Assembly (NCBI GenBank): GCA_934277845.1
Contig: CAKQVV010000001.1
Coordinates: forward strand, 3,358-67,357
DNA length: 64,000 bases
Reading direction: 5' to 3'
Source: an uncultured Clostridia bacterium
GTDB taxonomy: Bacteria; Bacillota; Clostridia; Christensenellales; Pumilibacteraceae
This document shows positions 18,042-27,822 of the stretch, one piece after another. The notes under the pieces were generated by a model that was not told the origin of the DNA, searched no databases, and saw only the letters and a program-made list of their open reading frames with translations. The position numbers and the translations under genes were made by a program. Position 1 is the stretch's first letter. Every line of letters starts with the position of its first letter.

Positions 18042-20820
18042 TCAAGCCGCCGCTACTTCGATTTCCAGCGTACCCAAGCCGTAAGTAGCGACGCCGTCGC
18101 CGACGTATTCGGCACGGACGTAATATTTGCCGGCTTTTGCTGCGGTAAATTTGCCGTCAGCAACGGTAACTTTGTTGCCGTCGGGATCTACCACGGTAAG
18201 CGTGCAGGTCACTTCGCCCGAAGTTACGCTCAGCGTGATTTCGTCGCCGATCTTGGCGTTATCGCCGCCGGTGACGGTCACGTCCTGTTTCTTCGCCGCG
18301 TAGATCGACGAAATATACAAAACGCCGTCGCCGCTCTCGCCGTGCATGAGCCACTTGTCGACTCCGCCGCCCGCTTTCCACGCGTTGATGAAGTTCGCTA
18401 CCGGATAGACGTAGTTCTTCCAGCCGTCGTAGGTGAAGTGATAATCGCCGCTGTCGACGCTGCCGTCGTGAACGTAGCCCGTCGCGTCGATAGGCTCGAT
18501 GTGGTAGTCCCCGCCGCCCATGGTCGCGCGGGTGATCTTGCCGGTGCAGTCCGCAAAGTACGCACGTACTACTATATAGTCGTACTCGGCGTAATGATCG
18601 AGATCGTGACGCGCCGTCCAGGTAAGGCTGGGCCAACCGCCGCCGTTCTCGCTGTATTCGATCTTGACGACGTTGGTTTCGCCCTCGAAACTCGGCATCC
18701 AGGTTTTGGTCGCGGAAAGTCCGCTGTTCCAGTAGGCAACGATATTATTCACCGAGCTCGGATCGTCGAAGCTCTCGATTTCGTTTGCCGCCGCGGCTTT
18801 TCTCGAAACCGCGATCGTCTGATTCACGGAGTAGGTATTGCCGTCGTAAACTACTTCATAAGTCACGACGTAATCGCCCGCCGCAGCCGGAGTAAAGGTT
18901 TTACCGTCGGTAAGTTCAACCGTCGTGCCGCCGAACGTAACCGATTTCGCGGTGTCGACGGTCTTTACCGCCGCACCGTCCGCGGTAAGCTGCGCTCCGG
19001 GTACGGTTATTGCCGTTCCCACCACAGCCGTACCGGTAAACGCGTTCGCGTTAAACTCGGCAAGTGCTTTCACGGTTATTTCGGTCGTACCGAGTCCGTA
19101 AGTAGCGACGCCTTCGCCGACGTATTCGGCACGGACGTAATATTTGCCGGCTTTTGCCGCGGTAAACTTGCCGTCCGTAACGGTGACTTTGTTGCCGTCG
19201 GGATCTACCACGGTAAGCGTGCAGGTCACTTCGCCCGAAGTTACGCTCAGCGTGATTTCGTCACCGACCTTGGCGTTATCGCCGCCGGTGACGGTCACGT
19301 CCTGCTTCTTAGCCGCGTAGATCGAAGAGATATACAGAACACCGCTGCCGCTCTCGCCAGCCATCAGCCAACGACCGTTGGACACATTGCCCGTTTTCCA
19401 CGCGTCGATGAAGTTCCGGATCGGGTAAACGTAGTTCTTCCAGCCGCCGTAGACGAAATGATAATCGCCGCTGTTGACCGCTCCGTCATGGACGTAACCG
19501 GTCGCGTCGATAGGTTCGATATGGTAGTCGCCGCCGCCCATTACCGCGCGGAGCACTTTACCCTCGCAATCGGTGAAGTACGCGCGGACTACGATATAGT
19601 CGTATTCGGCGTAATCGTCGAGAGCGTGACGCGGCACCCAGGTGAAACTCGGCCAGCCCCAGCCGTTGTCGCTGTATTCGAGCTTGACGACGCTGTTTTC
19701 GCCCTCGAAACTTTCAAGGTAAGTTTTGGTGACGGAGTTGCCGTCGTTCCAGCACGCGGAAACGTTCTCTATCGCGCTGGGATCGTCGAAACTCTCGATT
19801 TCGTTCGCAGCCGCCGCATCGCGTTCGATAACTATCGTCTGCACGACTACGTAATCGTTACCTTCGTAGTTAAGCGAATAAGTCACTTCGTACTCGCCGG
19901 CGTAGGTCGCGGTAAAGGTCTTGCCGTCGGCAAGAGTTACTGCGGTACCGTAGTAGGTCACACTTTTTGCGGTATCGGTCGCGGCGAGTTCATTACCTTC
20001 GGAAACGAGTTTTGCACCGGGTACGGTTACGGTACTGCCCTTCGCCGTTGCGCCCGTGTAAGCATTCGCTTTAAGTTCCGGAGCGGTAACGACGATTTCT
20101 TTCGTGCCCAGTCCGTAAACCGCGCCGCCGTCGTATTCCGCGCGTGCATAGTAAGTACCTGCCTTTTGCGGAATAAACTTACCGCCTTCGAGCGTGACAG
20201 GATTTCCGTCGGGATCTGCCACGGTGAGCGTAGTCGCAACGGTAGAGTTCACGTTAAGCGTAATCTCTTCGCCGCGATGTTGCTTACCGGAAACGGTGAT
20301 TTCGACGTCCGCTTTCTTCGCTGCCTTAATGTCGGCGATATACAGCGTACCCGCGCCCTCCTCGCCGTGCATCAGCCAGCGACCGAAGGTCACGTTGCCC
20401 GTTTTCCACGCGTCGATAAAGTTCCGGATCGGATAAACGTAGTTCTTCCAGCCGTCGTAGGTCATGTGGTAATCGCCGGTGTCGACACTGCCGTTGTGAA
20501 CGTACCCGGTCGCGTCGATAGGCTCGACGTGGTAATCGCCGCCGCCCATTACCGCACGGGTGATCTTGCCGGCGCAGTCCGCAAAGTACGCGCGCACTAC
20601 GATATAGTCGTAGGTTGCGTAATGATCGAGCTCGTGGCGCGGTTCCCACGTAAAGCTCGGCCATCCGCCGCCGCTTTCCGAATAGTCGAACTTGACTACT
20701 CCGCTCTCACCCTCGAAGTTTTCGAGCCAGGTGATTTCGGTAGTCGAGCCGTCGCTCCACAGTGCGCGGGTTCCGTCGAGTGCTTCCACGCAATCATAGC
20801 TTTCGATTTCGTTCTCTGCC
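18042..20820 (-). repeat. Intragenic tandem duplication, period about 1.0 kb
   Basis: The modules start near 20817, 19808 and 18788 (minus strand). DNA around 18060-18300 and 19080-19320 is almost identical base for base, well beyond what protein constraint needs, so the copies are recent or kept alike by gene conversion. Confidence 0.8.
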
Positions 20821-21443
20821 GCAGCGTCGCGTACAACCGCGAGAACGATCGTCTTTTTCAGTTCTTTGCCGTCAAACGACGCAACGTAACTGACGGTATA
20901 GGTGGTTGCTCTCGGCGCATTGATCTTGCCGTCAGTGACGGTAACGGGGTTGCCCGCTTTGTCCGTCACGGTATAGGTGATTTCGGCGTTCACGGTCGCG
21001 CCGTCTTTATCGCGCACGGTTGCGGTCGGGACAGCGACTTCGCCGCGCGGATAACCGTTTTCGTTATAGTTTTCAAGTTCGATCGTGTAGCGGGTAACGT
21101 TTACCGTTATCGTGCGGGTATAGGTCTTGCCCATATCGACGGTAAGAACTACTTTGTAACCGTTAAGATCGGTCGCGCGGAAACTTCCGTCAACCACCGA
21201 CACCGCTTCGCCTGCGGTAGTGGTGACTTTCGCGGTCGCGCGGTAGGTTTCGCCGTCGCTGCCCTTGACGTTGAGCATGGACGAGAAACCATAGTCGTCG
21301 CCGTACTCCACCGTCACGGCAGTGTCGGCAAAGTCCACGGGCGTGACTTCCGCCTCGGGTTCGGGCGCAGGCGTGCAGGCGACGGCAAGTACGAATACCA
21401 TGATCGCCGCAAGCAAAGCGCATAAAAGTTTACTTTTTTTCAT
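18042..21443 (-). CDS. Large lipoprotein with three near-identical sugar-binding-like modules and Ig-like domains
   Basis: 1133 residues. The signal peptide has lipobox VLAVAC (Cys23). Residues about 30-205 look like two Ig-type domains. Three modules then start near 209, 545 and 885, each opening EIESFDD or a close variant. Each holds a roughly 165-residue beta-sandwich with invariant blocks such as AEYDYIVVRAYFADC, GGGDYHIEPIDATGYVH and GWKNYVYP, then one or two Ig-like domains (VTCTLTVVDPDGNKV, GKYYVRAEYVG). The third module is cut short after one Ig-like domain. The high W/Y content of the sandwich suggests carbohydrate binding. It is the last gene of the ABC uptake operon and is probably a surface glycan-binding stalk. 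No catalytic motif is seen. Confidence 0.8.
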   Translation of the reverse strand: MKKSKLLCALLAAIMVFVLAVACTPAPEPEAEVTPVDFADTAVTVEYGDDYGFSSMLNVKGSDGETYRATAKVTTTAGEAVSVVDGSFRATDLNGYKVVLTVDMGKTYTRTITVNVTRYTIELENYNENGYPRGEVAVPTATVRDKDGATVNAEITYTVTDKAGNPVTVTDGKINAPRATTYTVSYVASFDGKELKKTIVLAVVRDAAAENEIESYDCVEALDGTRALWSDGSTTEITWLENFEGESGVVKFDYSESGGGWPSFTWEPRHELDHYATYDYIVVRAYFADCAGKITRAVMGGGDYHVEPIDATGYVHNGSVDTGDYHMTYDGWKNYVYPIRNFIDAWKTGNVTFGRWLMHGEEGAGTLYIADIKAAKKADVEITVSGKQHRGEEITLNVNSTVATTLTVADPDGNPVTLEGGKFIPQKAGTYYARAEYDGGAVYGLGTKEIVVTAPELKANAYTGATAKGSTVTVPGAKLVSEGNELAATDTAKSVTYYGTAVTLADGKTFTATYAGEYEVTYSLNYEGNDYVVVQTIVIERDAAAANEIESFDDPSAIENVSACWNDGNSVTKTYLESFEGENSVVKLEYSDNGWGWPSFTWVPRHALDDYAEYDYIVVRAYFTDCEGKVLRAVMGGGDYHIEPIDATGYVHDGAVNSGDYHFVYGGWKNYVYPIRNFIDAWKTGNVSNGRWLMAGESGSGVLYISSIYAAKKQDVTVTGGDNAKVGDEITLSVTSGEVTCTLTVVDPDGNKVTVTDGKFTAAKAGKYYVRAEYVGEGVATYGLGTTEITVKALAEFNANAFTGTAVVGTAITVPGAQLTADGAAVKTVDTAKSVTFGGTTVELTDGKTFTPAAAGDYVVTYEVVYDGNTYSVNQTIAVSRKAAAANEIESFDDPSSVNNIVAYWNSGLSATKTWMPSFEGETNVVKIEYSENGGGWPSLTWTARHDLDHYAEYDYIVVRAYFADCTGKITRATMGGGDYHIEPIDATGYVHDGSVDSGDYHFTYDGWKNYVYPVANFINAWKAGGGVDKWLMHGESGDGVLYISSIYAAKKQDVTVTGGDNAKIGDEITLSVTSGEVTCTLTVVDPDGNKVTVADGKFTAAKAGKYYVRAEYVGDGVATYGLGTLEIEVAAA

Positions 21444-21515
21444 CTTTTTAATTTCCCTCCGTTTGGCTCGGCTTTTCTTTGCCTAGGATTTAAGATAAGC
21501 CTTGCCGTTAGATTT

Positions 21516-22724
21516 TTATTTCTCTTTGACTATTCTGAAATTGTCAAAGTAAAATACCTGATCGTCGCGGTCGGTGTACTCCGCCCACGAAATTTTCCAC
21601 GAAGACGGATCGGAAACGCCGCCTGCGTTGTGTTCTTCCACGTCGAAGAACGAAACTTTGTAGTGAAGTTTGCTCTTGGCGTTCACTTCACAGCGCATCG
21701 CGTAGTGCCCGCCGGTGGTTTTCGAGCCGGCTTCCACGAAGAAACGCATCACGCGGTCGCTGTCGTTGTAGACGTCGAATTCCAGCGAAGTCTTGCCGTA
21801 GTCGTCTTTCGCAACGTCTTTCATGCCACAAGCCTGCATTATCTTTTCGGGGATAACAATCGCGGGATAACTTGCCTCGAAAAGATCGCCCTTGTGCGTG
21901 ACTACGCGGAGCGCGTACTCGCCGCCCATTCCGGTCACGCCGTAGTCGGCGGTCTTGACAACTTCCACGTCCGCTTTGCACTTCGCACTGACCGCCTTTG
22001 CGTACACGGCGTACTTCTGCCAGGTCGACTCGAAATCGAGCACCACGCCGTCCTTAAAACTCATTACGTTTTCGACTTCTTCCAGTTTCGGGTTCTTGGT
22101 GACAGTCACGTCGTCGATATACAACGTGGGTGCGTCTTTGAGTTCGCGAGCGTTCTGGTTATCGAATTCGAGATAAATGCCGGGCACGGCGTTGAGATCG
22201 CCGGTTATCGACAATACTTCGCGAGCGGGATAGTACCTGACTCTCGTCCACTCGTTCGGCGCGAGCGTAAAGGTTTCGCCGCGCATGGTTTCCACTTCCA
22301 TGGCATTCGCGATCGCGGACAACAGTCCCACCGTGACGCGCATCTCTTTATCCTCTGCATTGTAAATCCACATGTCCACGCTCTCGACTTTGGAAAAGTC
22401 CGAGCGGTCATAACCGAACAACGTAGATACCGTCGGAAAATACATCAGCGGAAGTTTAACGTCGGATTTGCCGCCGAGCACCTGCACTTTCGCCGACGAT
22501 TTGCCCGATTTTACGAAGTTTGCGTCGGTATTTTCGGTTACTTTACCGAAGTTCGGCATCACTCGCATCAACTGGAAATCCGGTGCCCACTGCTCGAAAT
22601 CGGCAACGGTAATCACGTTCGATTCGACGTTTTCGGTATTTTCGGTTTTTCCCGCACAACCGCACAGCGGAACGATAAAACACAGACTCAGCGCAAGTGC
22701 CGCAATCTTTTTCAATCTTTTCAT
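21516..22724 (-). CDS. Lipoprotein of the uptake operon, possible carbohydrate-binding
   Basis: 402 residues with lipobox VPLCGC (Cys23). The mature part seems to hold two similar beta-sandwich units, about 45-205 and 225-402. Each starts from a phrase such as VADFEQW or VVLDFESTWQKY and contains a short YIDDVTV / YFDNFRIV motif at its end, as in galactose-binding jelly-roll domains. No catalytic residues are recognised. It is the fifth gene of the operon, 9 nt after the DUF4091 gene and 72 nt before the large modular lipoprotein. A surface binding role for the same glycan is inferred from context. Confidence 0.7.
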   Translation of the reverse strand: MKRLKKIAALALSLCFIVPLCGCAGKTENTENVESNVITVADFEQWAPDFQLMRVMPNFGKVTENTDANFVKSGKSSAKVQVLGGKSDVKLPLMYFPTVSTLFGYDRSDFSKVESVDMWIYNAEDKEMRVTVGLLSAIANAMEVETMRGETFTLAPNEWTRVRYYPAREVLSITGDLNAVPGIYLEFDNQNARELKDAPTLYIDDVTVTKNPKLEEVENVMSFKDGVVLDFESTWQKYAVYAKAVSAKCKADVEVVKTADYGVTGMGGEYALRVVTHKGDLFEASYPAIVIPEKIMQACGMKDVAKDDYGKTSLEFDVYNDSDRVMRFFVEAGSKTTGGHYAMRCEVNAKSKLHYKVSFFDVEEHNAGGVSDPSSWKISWAEYTDRDDQVFYFDNFRIVKEK

Positions 22725-22733
22725 AGTTCCTCC

Positions 22734-25193
22734 TTAAGCGTTGTACACGGTCGCGTCGCCGAAGTAAATCGTGTGCGCCGGCTCGTTTTTCGTGTCGCCG
22801 AAGATCAGCATGACGTGTTCGGCTTTGCCGAGTCCCGTCCAGTTGATCGTGCCGACCGGAAGCTCGACTTCGTTCATTCCGGGTGCAAGCGTGACTGATG
22901 CGATGTCGATAAGTGTGGTCTTTTTCGAGTATTTGACCGAAATACTAAACTTTATTTCCTCGCTTGCGGGGTTGTAGATATGCAGTACCGCACGGGAAGT
23001 CTGCGGACCGAATTCTTCGATAAAGTCTGCGGTCAGCTTTACGCTCTGCGATTTATCGGTCGCTGCAGGTACGGCAATCTTCACGAGATCGCCGGTAAGG
23101 CTTTCGTTTACTGCGCTTGCCGCAACCTTGGTGACTTCGGGTGTGACCGAACCCGCCGAGAACGCGCCGGTAAGCGTGCCTGCTGCATAAGTCGTTGCTT
23201 TGCCCCCCAAAGTCTGATCATAGCGATAAGTCTTACCGCCGCACTCGAACGACAGCGCAAGCGAGTTGATTTCGCCCGTGAGCGCGGTGCGGATAACGTA
23301 GATTCTTCCGCCGTTCGCCTCGGTAAACTCCGTTATGTCCTTGTCGTGATTACGGAGCGAATATCCGTCTTTGATAAAGATTTTGTAAGTAATCGTACCG
23401 TAACTGTCGTCGGAATAGTCGGTGATGCACATTCCCGCATCCGAATCTGCACATGCGGCAAGCTGGAACAGTGACGCACGGGCACTCGCGAACTTTGCGG
23501 AAGTCGTGACGACTTTTGTACCGTTGTAGATGAGCGAACCCAGTCCGGAGATCGCTTTTTCCGCATCGAAATCGAGTCCAGCGGCACTCGCGATTTCGGC
23601 GTAGCGGTTCTTCATGGCATAGAGAAGTTCGTATTCTTCCATGCCGTCGCGTAGTGCCTCGATACGCAAGGACGCGACAGGTTTATCGAGTCCGTACTGC
23701 GCACCGGGATAGAACAGGTATCCGTCGCCGTTGACGGTAACGAAACGCTGCGCGTCGCCCGTGTAATAATCCTCGATGTTCTCGTAACGCGAGCCGTTGT
23801 AGTTGGCGTAATTGCTGACCGCCCAGAACAGGTTGCCGGTCACACCGTATTCGGCTTGCATCCAGCTGAGTGCGCGGGCGGACAACAGCGTGTCCTCGGT
23901 GTGGTAGGTGGGATACGGCACGCGCGGCGACGAGCAGGTATACCACCACTTCTCTTCCTGATCCGCGTAGTTGGCGCGCGAAGTTTCGGTATCGTAATAC
24001 TGAACCTGCGGACACCAGGTGTCTATGTTTGCCGCAAAACCCGGGAGATAATCGCAGGTCACTACGTTACGGAGCGAGCGGATAGACTTTACGATCGACG
24101 CTTTGAGTTCGGCGTTCTGAATTGTAGTGTCCGATTCCACTTCTCTTGCGAGCGTTTCCACCGTGCTGCGGTAGTAACGCGCCACGACCGCAACGCGGTT
24201 CTGCATGCCGAGAAGCTGCGGCTCGTCGATTATCGACATATAGCAAACGGACTTTTTCAGCATGTCAAAACTCTCTTCCACGCTTTTCTTCACGAACTCG
24301 CGGACGTAAGCCTTCATTATTTCGGGGTCGAAACACGTTTCGCCGTCGAGGAACGTGACGGAATACGGAATGGAAATATTGCTGCAACGCGGATTCTTCA
24401 TAAACTCGTAAGCCTTGTCCGCGTAGTACTTTATATCCTCGGGAGTGTGCTTGGTATCGGTGACGATAATGTGCGGCGAGAGTCGGTAGTCGATAAGACG
24501 CTGCGTGTATTTATCCATTATATCCTGCGAGCCGTCAAGTTCGCCGCACTCGTATAGACGCACGGACAGAAATATACTTTTTAAGTGGTTTTCTTCGCTG
24601 ACGGTAAGGTCGGCAACTGTCACGGATACGGGCACTTTGGTTTCGTTTCCGTCGATATTCAGCGTTATCGTGCCGCTATATCCGCCCGCAGCCTGATTTT
24701 CGGCGGTCTTGACGGTGATATATAAACCCTGATTCGTGTTTTTCGCGATTGTGTTCTCGCCGCGAGATTTCGCTGCCGCAAACGGCAAAAGCGCATCCGG
24801 ATATTTTCCGGGTACCGCACCGCCGGCAGTGTCGTACACCACGCCCAGCGACAGATATTTTTCGACGAAAACCTCTACGTTCCCGGCGGGAATAGTATCA
24901 GTGCCGTTCGAGTGCGTCAGCGCACCCGCCGTCACGTCGTAACTTTTCACGTCGTAATCGGGAGTCATTATTATCTGACTGCTTTCGTACTCGTTCTTCG
25001 CCATGGTAAGATTTACCGCGGCTTCCGTGCGCACGCTTTGGTATTCGCCGGGCTTATCCGCGAGTATTTTCTCCGTCGCAGGCGCGCCCCAGATGTCCAC
25101 CGCGCCTTTCTCGTCGTCGGGCGTTTTCGGCGAGCAAGCCGCCGCCGAAAATACCATCGTCAGGCACAATAAAATCGCAAGTGTTTTTTTCAT
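22734..25193 (-). CDS. Lipoprotein with DUF4091 (putative glycoside hydrolase)
   Basis: 819 residues with lipobox VFSAAAC (Cys20). An N-terminal beta domain (about 45-190) is followed by a TIM-barrel-like region (about 195-560) containing MSIIDEP near 315 and the DUF4091 signature RIEALRDGMEEYELLYAM near 520. C-terminal beta-sandwiches run from about 610. DUF4091 proteins resemble family 123 N-acetylgalactosaminidases in domain order, but activity is proven for few. The acidic pair in SIIDEP is a plausible catalytic site. It is encoded 30 nt after the binding protein, so it probably acts outside the cell on the glycan whose fragments the ABC system imports. Confidence 0.75.
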   Translation of the reverse strand: MKKTLAILLCLTMVFSAAACSPKTPDDEKGAVDIWGAPATEKILADKPGEYQSVRTEAAVNLTMAKNEYESSQIIMTPDYDVKSYDVTAGALTHSNGTDTIPAGNVEVFVEKYLSLGVVYDTAGGAVPGKYPDALLPFAAAKSRGENTIAKNTNQGLYITVKTAENQAAGGYSGTITLNIDGNETKVPVSVTVADLTVSEENHLKSIFLSVRLYECGELDGSQDIMDKYTQRLIDYRLSPHIIVTDTKHTPEDIKYYADKAYEFMKNPRCSNISIPYSVTFLDGETCFDPEIMKAYVREFVKKSVEESFDMLKKSVCYMSIIDEPQLLGMQNRVAVVARYYRSTVETLAREVESDTTIQNAELKASIVKSIRSLRNVVTCDYLPGFAANIDTWCPQVQYYDTETSRANYADQEEKWWYTCSSPRVPYPTYHTEDTLLSARALSWMQAEYGVTGNLFWAVSNYANYNGSRYENIEDYYTGDAQRFVTVNGDGYLFYPGAQYGLDKPVASLRIEALRDGMEEYELLYAMKNRYAEIASAAGLDFDAEKAISGLGSLIYNGTKVVTTSAKFASARASLFQLAACADSDAGMCITDYSDDSYGTITYKIFIKDGYSLRNHDKDITEFTEANGGRIYVIRTALTGEINSLALSFECGGKTYRYDQTLGGKATTYAAGTLTGAFSAGSVTPEVTKVAASAVNESLTGDLVKIAVPAATDKSQSVKLTADFIEEFGPQTSRAVLHIYNPASEEIKFSISVKYSKKTTLIDIASVTLAPGMNEVELPVGTINWTGLGKAEHVMLIFGDTKNEPAHTIYFGDATVYNA

Positions 25194-25223
25194 CGATTAA
25201 GTTTCCTCCTTAATGCGAGCAGA

Positions 25224-26858
25224 TCAGTTGGTAAGTCCCGCGTCGTTGACGGCTTTCGTCCATTTGGCGTCCGTCCAGTTGAGTTCGGTTTCGCGCTGAT
25301 AGTCGGCGGGCGTTTTGGTGTTGCCCTCTGCGCCGAAAGTCGCGTAATACGACCCCGAAACAAACGGCTTTACGCCGCCGTAACGGTACAGCGGGAACGC
25401 GCGTTCCTGCGGGAGCGTATAGATCTCGAACGCACCGTTGTTAAAGTATTCCAGACGCGATTTTTGCAGGCCGGATAACGACGCAAACAACTCGGGATTC
25501 TTTTCCACGACGTTGTACTTGACCGGGAGCGAAGCACCGCCCGTGCTGCGGATATACGATTCGTTGGCAATGTCCGTCGTCATAAAACGCAGGAAGTCCA
25601 TCGCGACGTCTTTGCCTGCCGCATAAGCCGGAATCGCGGAAACGTGTGCCGCTCCTACCGAGTAGACGATCGAACGCGCTTCTCTGATTCTCGCGAAGTC
25701 CGCCGCGCTCACGCCCTCGTAAGAAGTCTTGCCTTCGTCCACTGCGGTAATTACCGCCGACAGCGTTTCGTCGGTCATATTCTTGTCTTCGAGAGTTTCT
25801 ACGATCGAACTGACAACCGGAGTGCGGAGCATGCGGATATCGTAACTTATCCCCTGCTGATTTTTCACTTCTTCGCGAATGGACGACATTTCGTTGTCGA
25901 ACCAGTCGCCGTTGGCATGGAACACTCCGTTACCTTTCAGAAACATGGTCTGCGCGGTCTTGAAGTCGTAAGTGCCGGACGAAGGATTGAGATAACCCTT
26001 GTCGTATTTGAGAAGTTTCTCATAAACTTCGAGCGCGCGGATTCTGCCTTTTTGCGTAAAAATATTCTTGGAAATACGGTTTTCGTCCACGCCGTTCCAG
26101 AAGTCGTTGAAACCTTGCTTGCCCTGATACTGCGCCCACCAGATATTGAAAAGGTACGCCCAGTAATCGGCGTCTTTCGACTGAATGAACGAGTAGCCGA
26201 GGTTGTACTTGCCGTCGTTTGCGCCGTTTCTCGCAGCAATCGCGGCACACACTTTTTCGAGTTCGTCCGTGGTATTGGGTGCTTTCAGTCCCATTTCGTC
26301 GAGAAGGTCTTTGTTGTAAAGGAAACCTTCCATACCGCCCGCCCAGGACATAAAGTAATACTTGGTATCGGCGGTTGGATCGTTCGGATCATAGTAAGCG
26401 TTGACCTTATTATAGCTGTCGAAGATCTTGTCGATTACCTTGACTCCCCTGTCCTCCTCGCCGGGAACGAGCGAGTTATAGACGGTTTCGGTAAGGTCTG
26501 CGCAGCGCTCCTCGCCCGACGGACCTACGCCCATGTAATCCCACGCGAGCGAAGTGTCGAAAAACAGATCGATCGTGTTATTCTTCGCGCCGGCGTCTAT
26601 GCGCGAAGCGGTGAAGTTTTCCACGTCGTTGCTGCGAAGCGGAAGCACGGTCAGGTTCGGGTATTTTTCTTTTACCCAGTCCTGCTGCTGAAAAAGCTCC
26701 ATAAGATCCGAGCACCATTTCGTGCCGTAGCCTTTGTCTGTACAGAATACTTCCAGCACGTTTTCGGTATCGGCGGGAGTTTTGGGCTTGCAGCCGATCA
26801 CGCCTAAAGTTGTGAACGCCATGACCGCCGCAAACAGTAAATACGCTAATTTTTTCAT
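25224..26858 (-). CDS. Extracellular sugar-binding lipoprotein of the ABC importer
   Basis: 544 residues with lipobox LGVIGC (Cys23). The fold is that of a family 1 solute-binding protein: a hinge-linked two-lobe architecture with the motifs LDEMGLKAPNTTDELEKVCAAI and YYFMSWAGGMEGFLYNKDLL. At 544 residues it is larger than usual, as in binding proteins for longer oligosaccharides. It lies directly downstream of the two permease genes, with CGGAGGT before its ATG. It captures the substrate outside the cell and hands it to the permeases. Substrate not predictable from sequence. Confidence 0.88.
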   Translation of the reverse strand: MKKLAYLLFAAVMAFTTLGVIGCKPKTPADTENVLEVFCTDKGYGTKWCSDLMELFQQQDWVKEKYPNLTVLPLRSNDVENFTASRIDAGAKNNTIDLFFDTSLAWDYMGVGPSGEERCADLTETVYNSLVPGEEDRGVKVIDKIFDSYNKVNAYYDPNDPTADTKYYFMSWAGGMEGFLYNKDLLDEMGLKAPNTTDELEKVCAAIAARNGANDGKYNLGYSFIQSKDADYWAYLFNIWWAQYQGKQGFNDFWNGVDENRISKNIFTQKGRIRALEVYEKLLKYDKGYLNPSSGTYDFKTAQTMFLKGNGVFHANGDWFDNEMSSIREEVKNQQGISYDIRMLRTPVVSSIVETLEDKNMTDETLSAVITAVDEGKTSYEGVSAADFARIREARSIVYSVGAAHVSAIPAYAAGKDVAMDFLRFMTTDIANESYIRSTGGASLPVKYNVVEKNPELFASLSGLQKSRLEYFNNGAFEIYTLPQERAFPLYRYGGVKPFVSGSYYATFGAEGNTKTPADYQRETELNWTDAKWTKAVNDAGLTN

Positions 26859-26874
26859 AAGTTTACCTCCGTTA

Positions 26875-27807
26875 TTAACCTTTCAAGCCGCCCATGGTAA
26901 AGTTTTTCATTATCGTGTCCGAGCAGCATGAGAACACAACGATTACCGGCACGACGGACAGCACGAGTCCCGCAAAGAATGCGGGCATGTTGCCTTCGCG
27001 CAAGAAGTTACTGCGTTGCAGTCCCGCCGCCACCGTGGGATAATCCGGCAGGTAAAGAAGAACCGTCATATAGTCGTTCCAGCAGCCGATGAACGAGATG
27101 ATCGCTATCGTCAGCATGGGCATGAACGCCAGCGGTAGCATGATTTTGAAGAACACGGTGAAGTGTCCGCCGCCGTCGATAAACACCGCTTCGGCATAAC
27201 TCCATGAAATGGAATTGAAAAAGCCGTACATCATCAGAAAGTTTACGCCGAAGCCGCTGAGCGAGGTCACTATCACAAAAAGCGGCGTGTCGTAGATGCC
27301 CATATCCGCAACGAGTTTATACATTGCACCTGCATTTCCGACTACCGGAATCGTCATCGAGAAAATCGCGAGAGTGTAAATAACTCCTCTGCCGCGGAAG
27401 CGGTATTTCGCGAGAACGTAGCCGGTGAAAGTACTCATCAGCACGGTGCCGGCAATATTGATCGCGCAGTACCAGATACTGTTGAAAAACATTTCCGGAA
27501 GATACACTTTATTGCCGTACCAGTCCACCATAGCCATACCGACGATAGCGTCTTTGTAGTTGGAAAAACGCAATGTTTTGGGAAGCGCGAAGGGTTTTCC
27601 GGACGAAAGATTGTCTATGTACGTCAGTCTGTCCTGAAACGAGTTGACGAGAAGATAAAAAAGCGAATAGATTATCGTCAGCGCGTACACTGCGAACACG
27701 ACGAACATAAACGCGTACAGAATCTTTTCTGCGCGGCTGCGCTTGGTCAGTACCGCCACTCCGTCGTCGCGTTTGAATTTGATTTTCAGCGGAAGATTGC
27801 TATCCAT
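26875..27807 (-). CDS. Carbohydrate ABC transporter permease, MsmG/UgpE type
   Basis: 310 residues with six membrane helices. The cytoplasmic EAA loop, which contacts the ATPase, reads SYAEAVFIDGGGHFTVFFKIMLPL near 210-233. The N-terminus (KFKRDDGVAVLTKRSRAEKIL) is cytoplasmic. It is the second permease of the importer, 15 nt after the first. No ABC ATPase gene is in the operon, which is common in Bacillota where one MsmK/MsmX ATPase serves many sugar importers. Confidence 0.9.
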   Translation of the reverse strand: MDSNLPLKIKFKRDDGVAVLTKRSRAEKILYAFMFVVFAVYALTIIYSLFYLLVNSFQDRLTYIDNLSSGKPFALPKTLRFSNYKDAIVGMAMVDWYGNKVYLPEMFFNSIWYCAINIAGTVLMSTFTGYVLAKYRFRGRGVIYTLAIFSMTIPVVGNAGAMYKLVADMGIYDTPLFVIVTSLSGFGVNFLMMYGFFNSISWSYAEAVFIDGGGHFTVFFKIMLPLAFMPMLTIAIISFIGCWNDYMTVLLYLPDYPTVAAGLQRSNFLREGNMPAFFAGLVLSVVPVIVVFSCCSDTIMKNFTMGGLKG

Positions 27808-27822
27808 AAATTAACCCTCACA

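Noticed and set aside
18000..21425. A plus-strand open frame of more than 1100 codons opposite the modular lipoprotein gene
   Set aside because: It follows the codon bias of the minus-strand gene in the complementary frame, has no ribosome site, domain or signal peptide, and the minus-strand protein has clear repeats and a lipobox.
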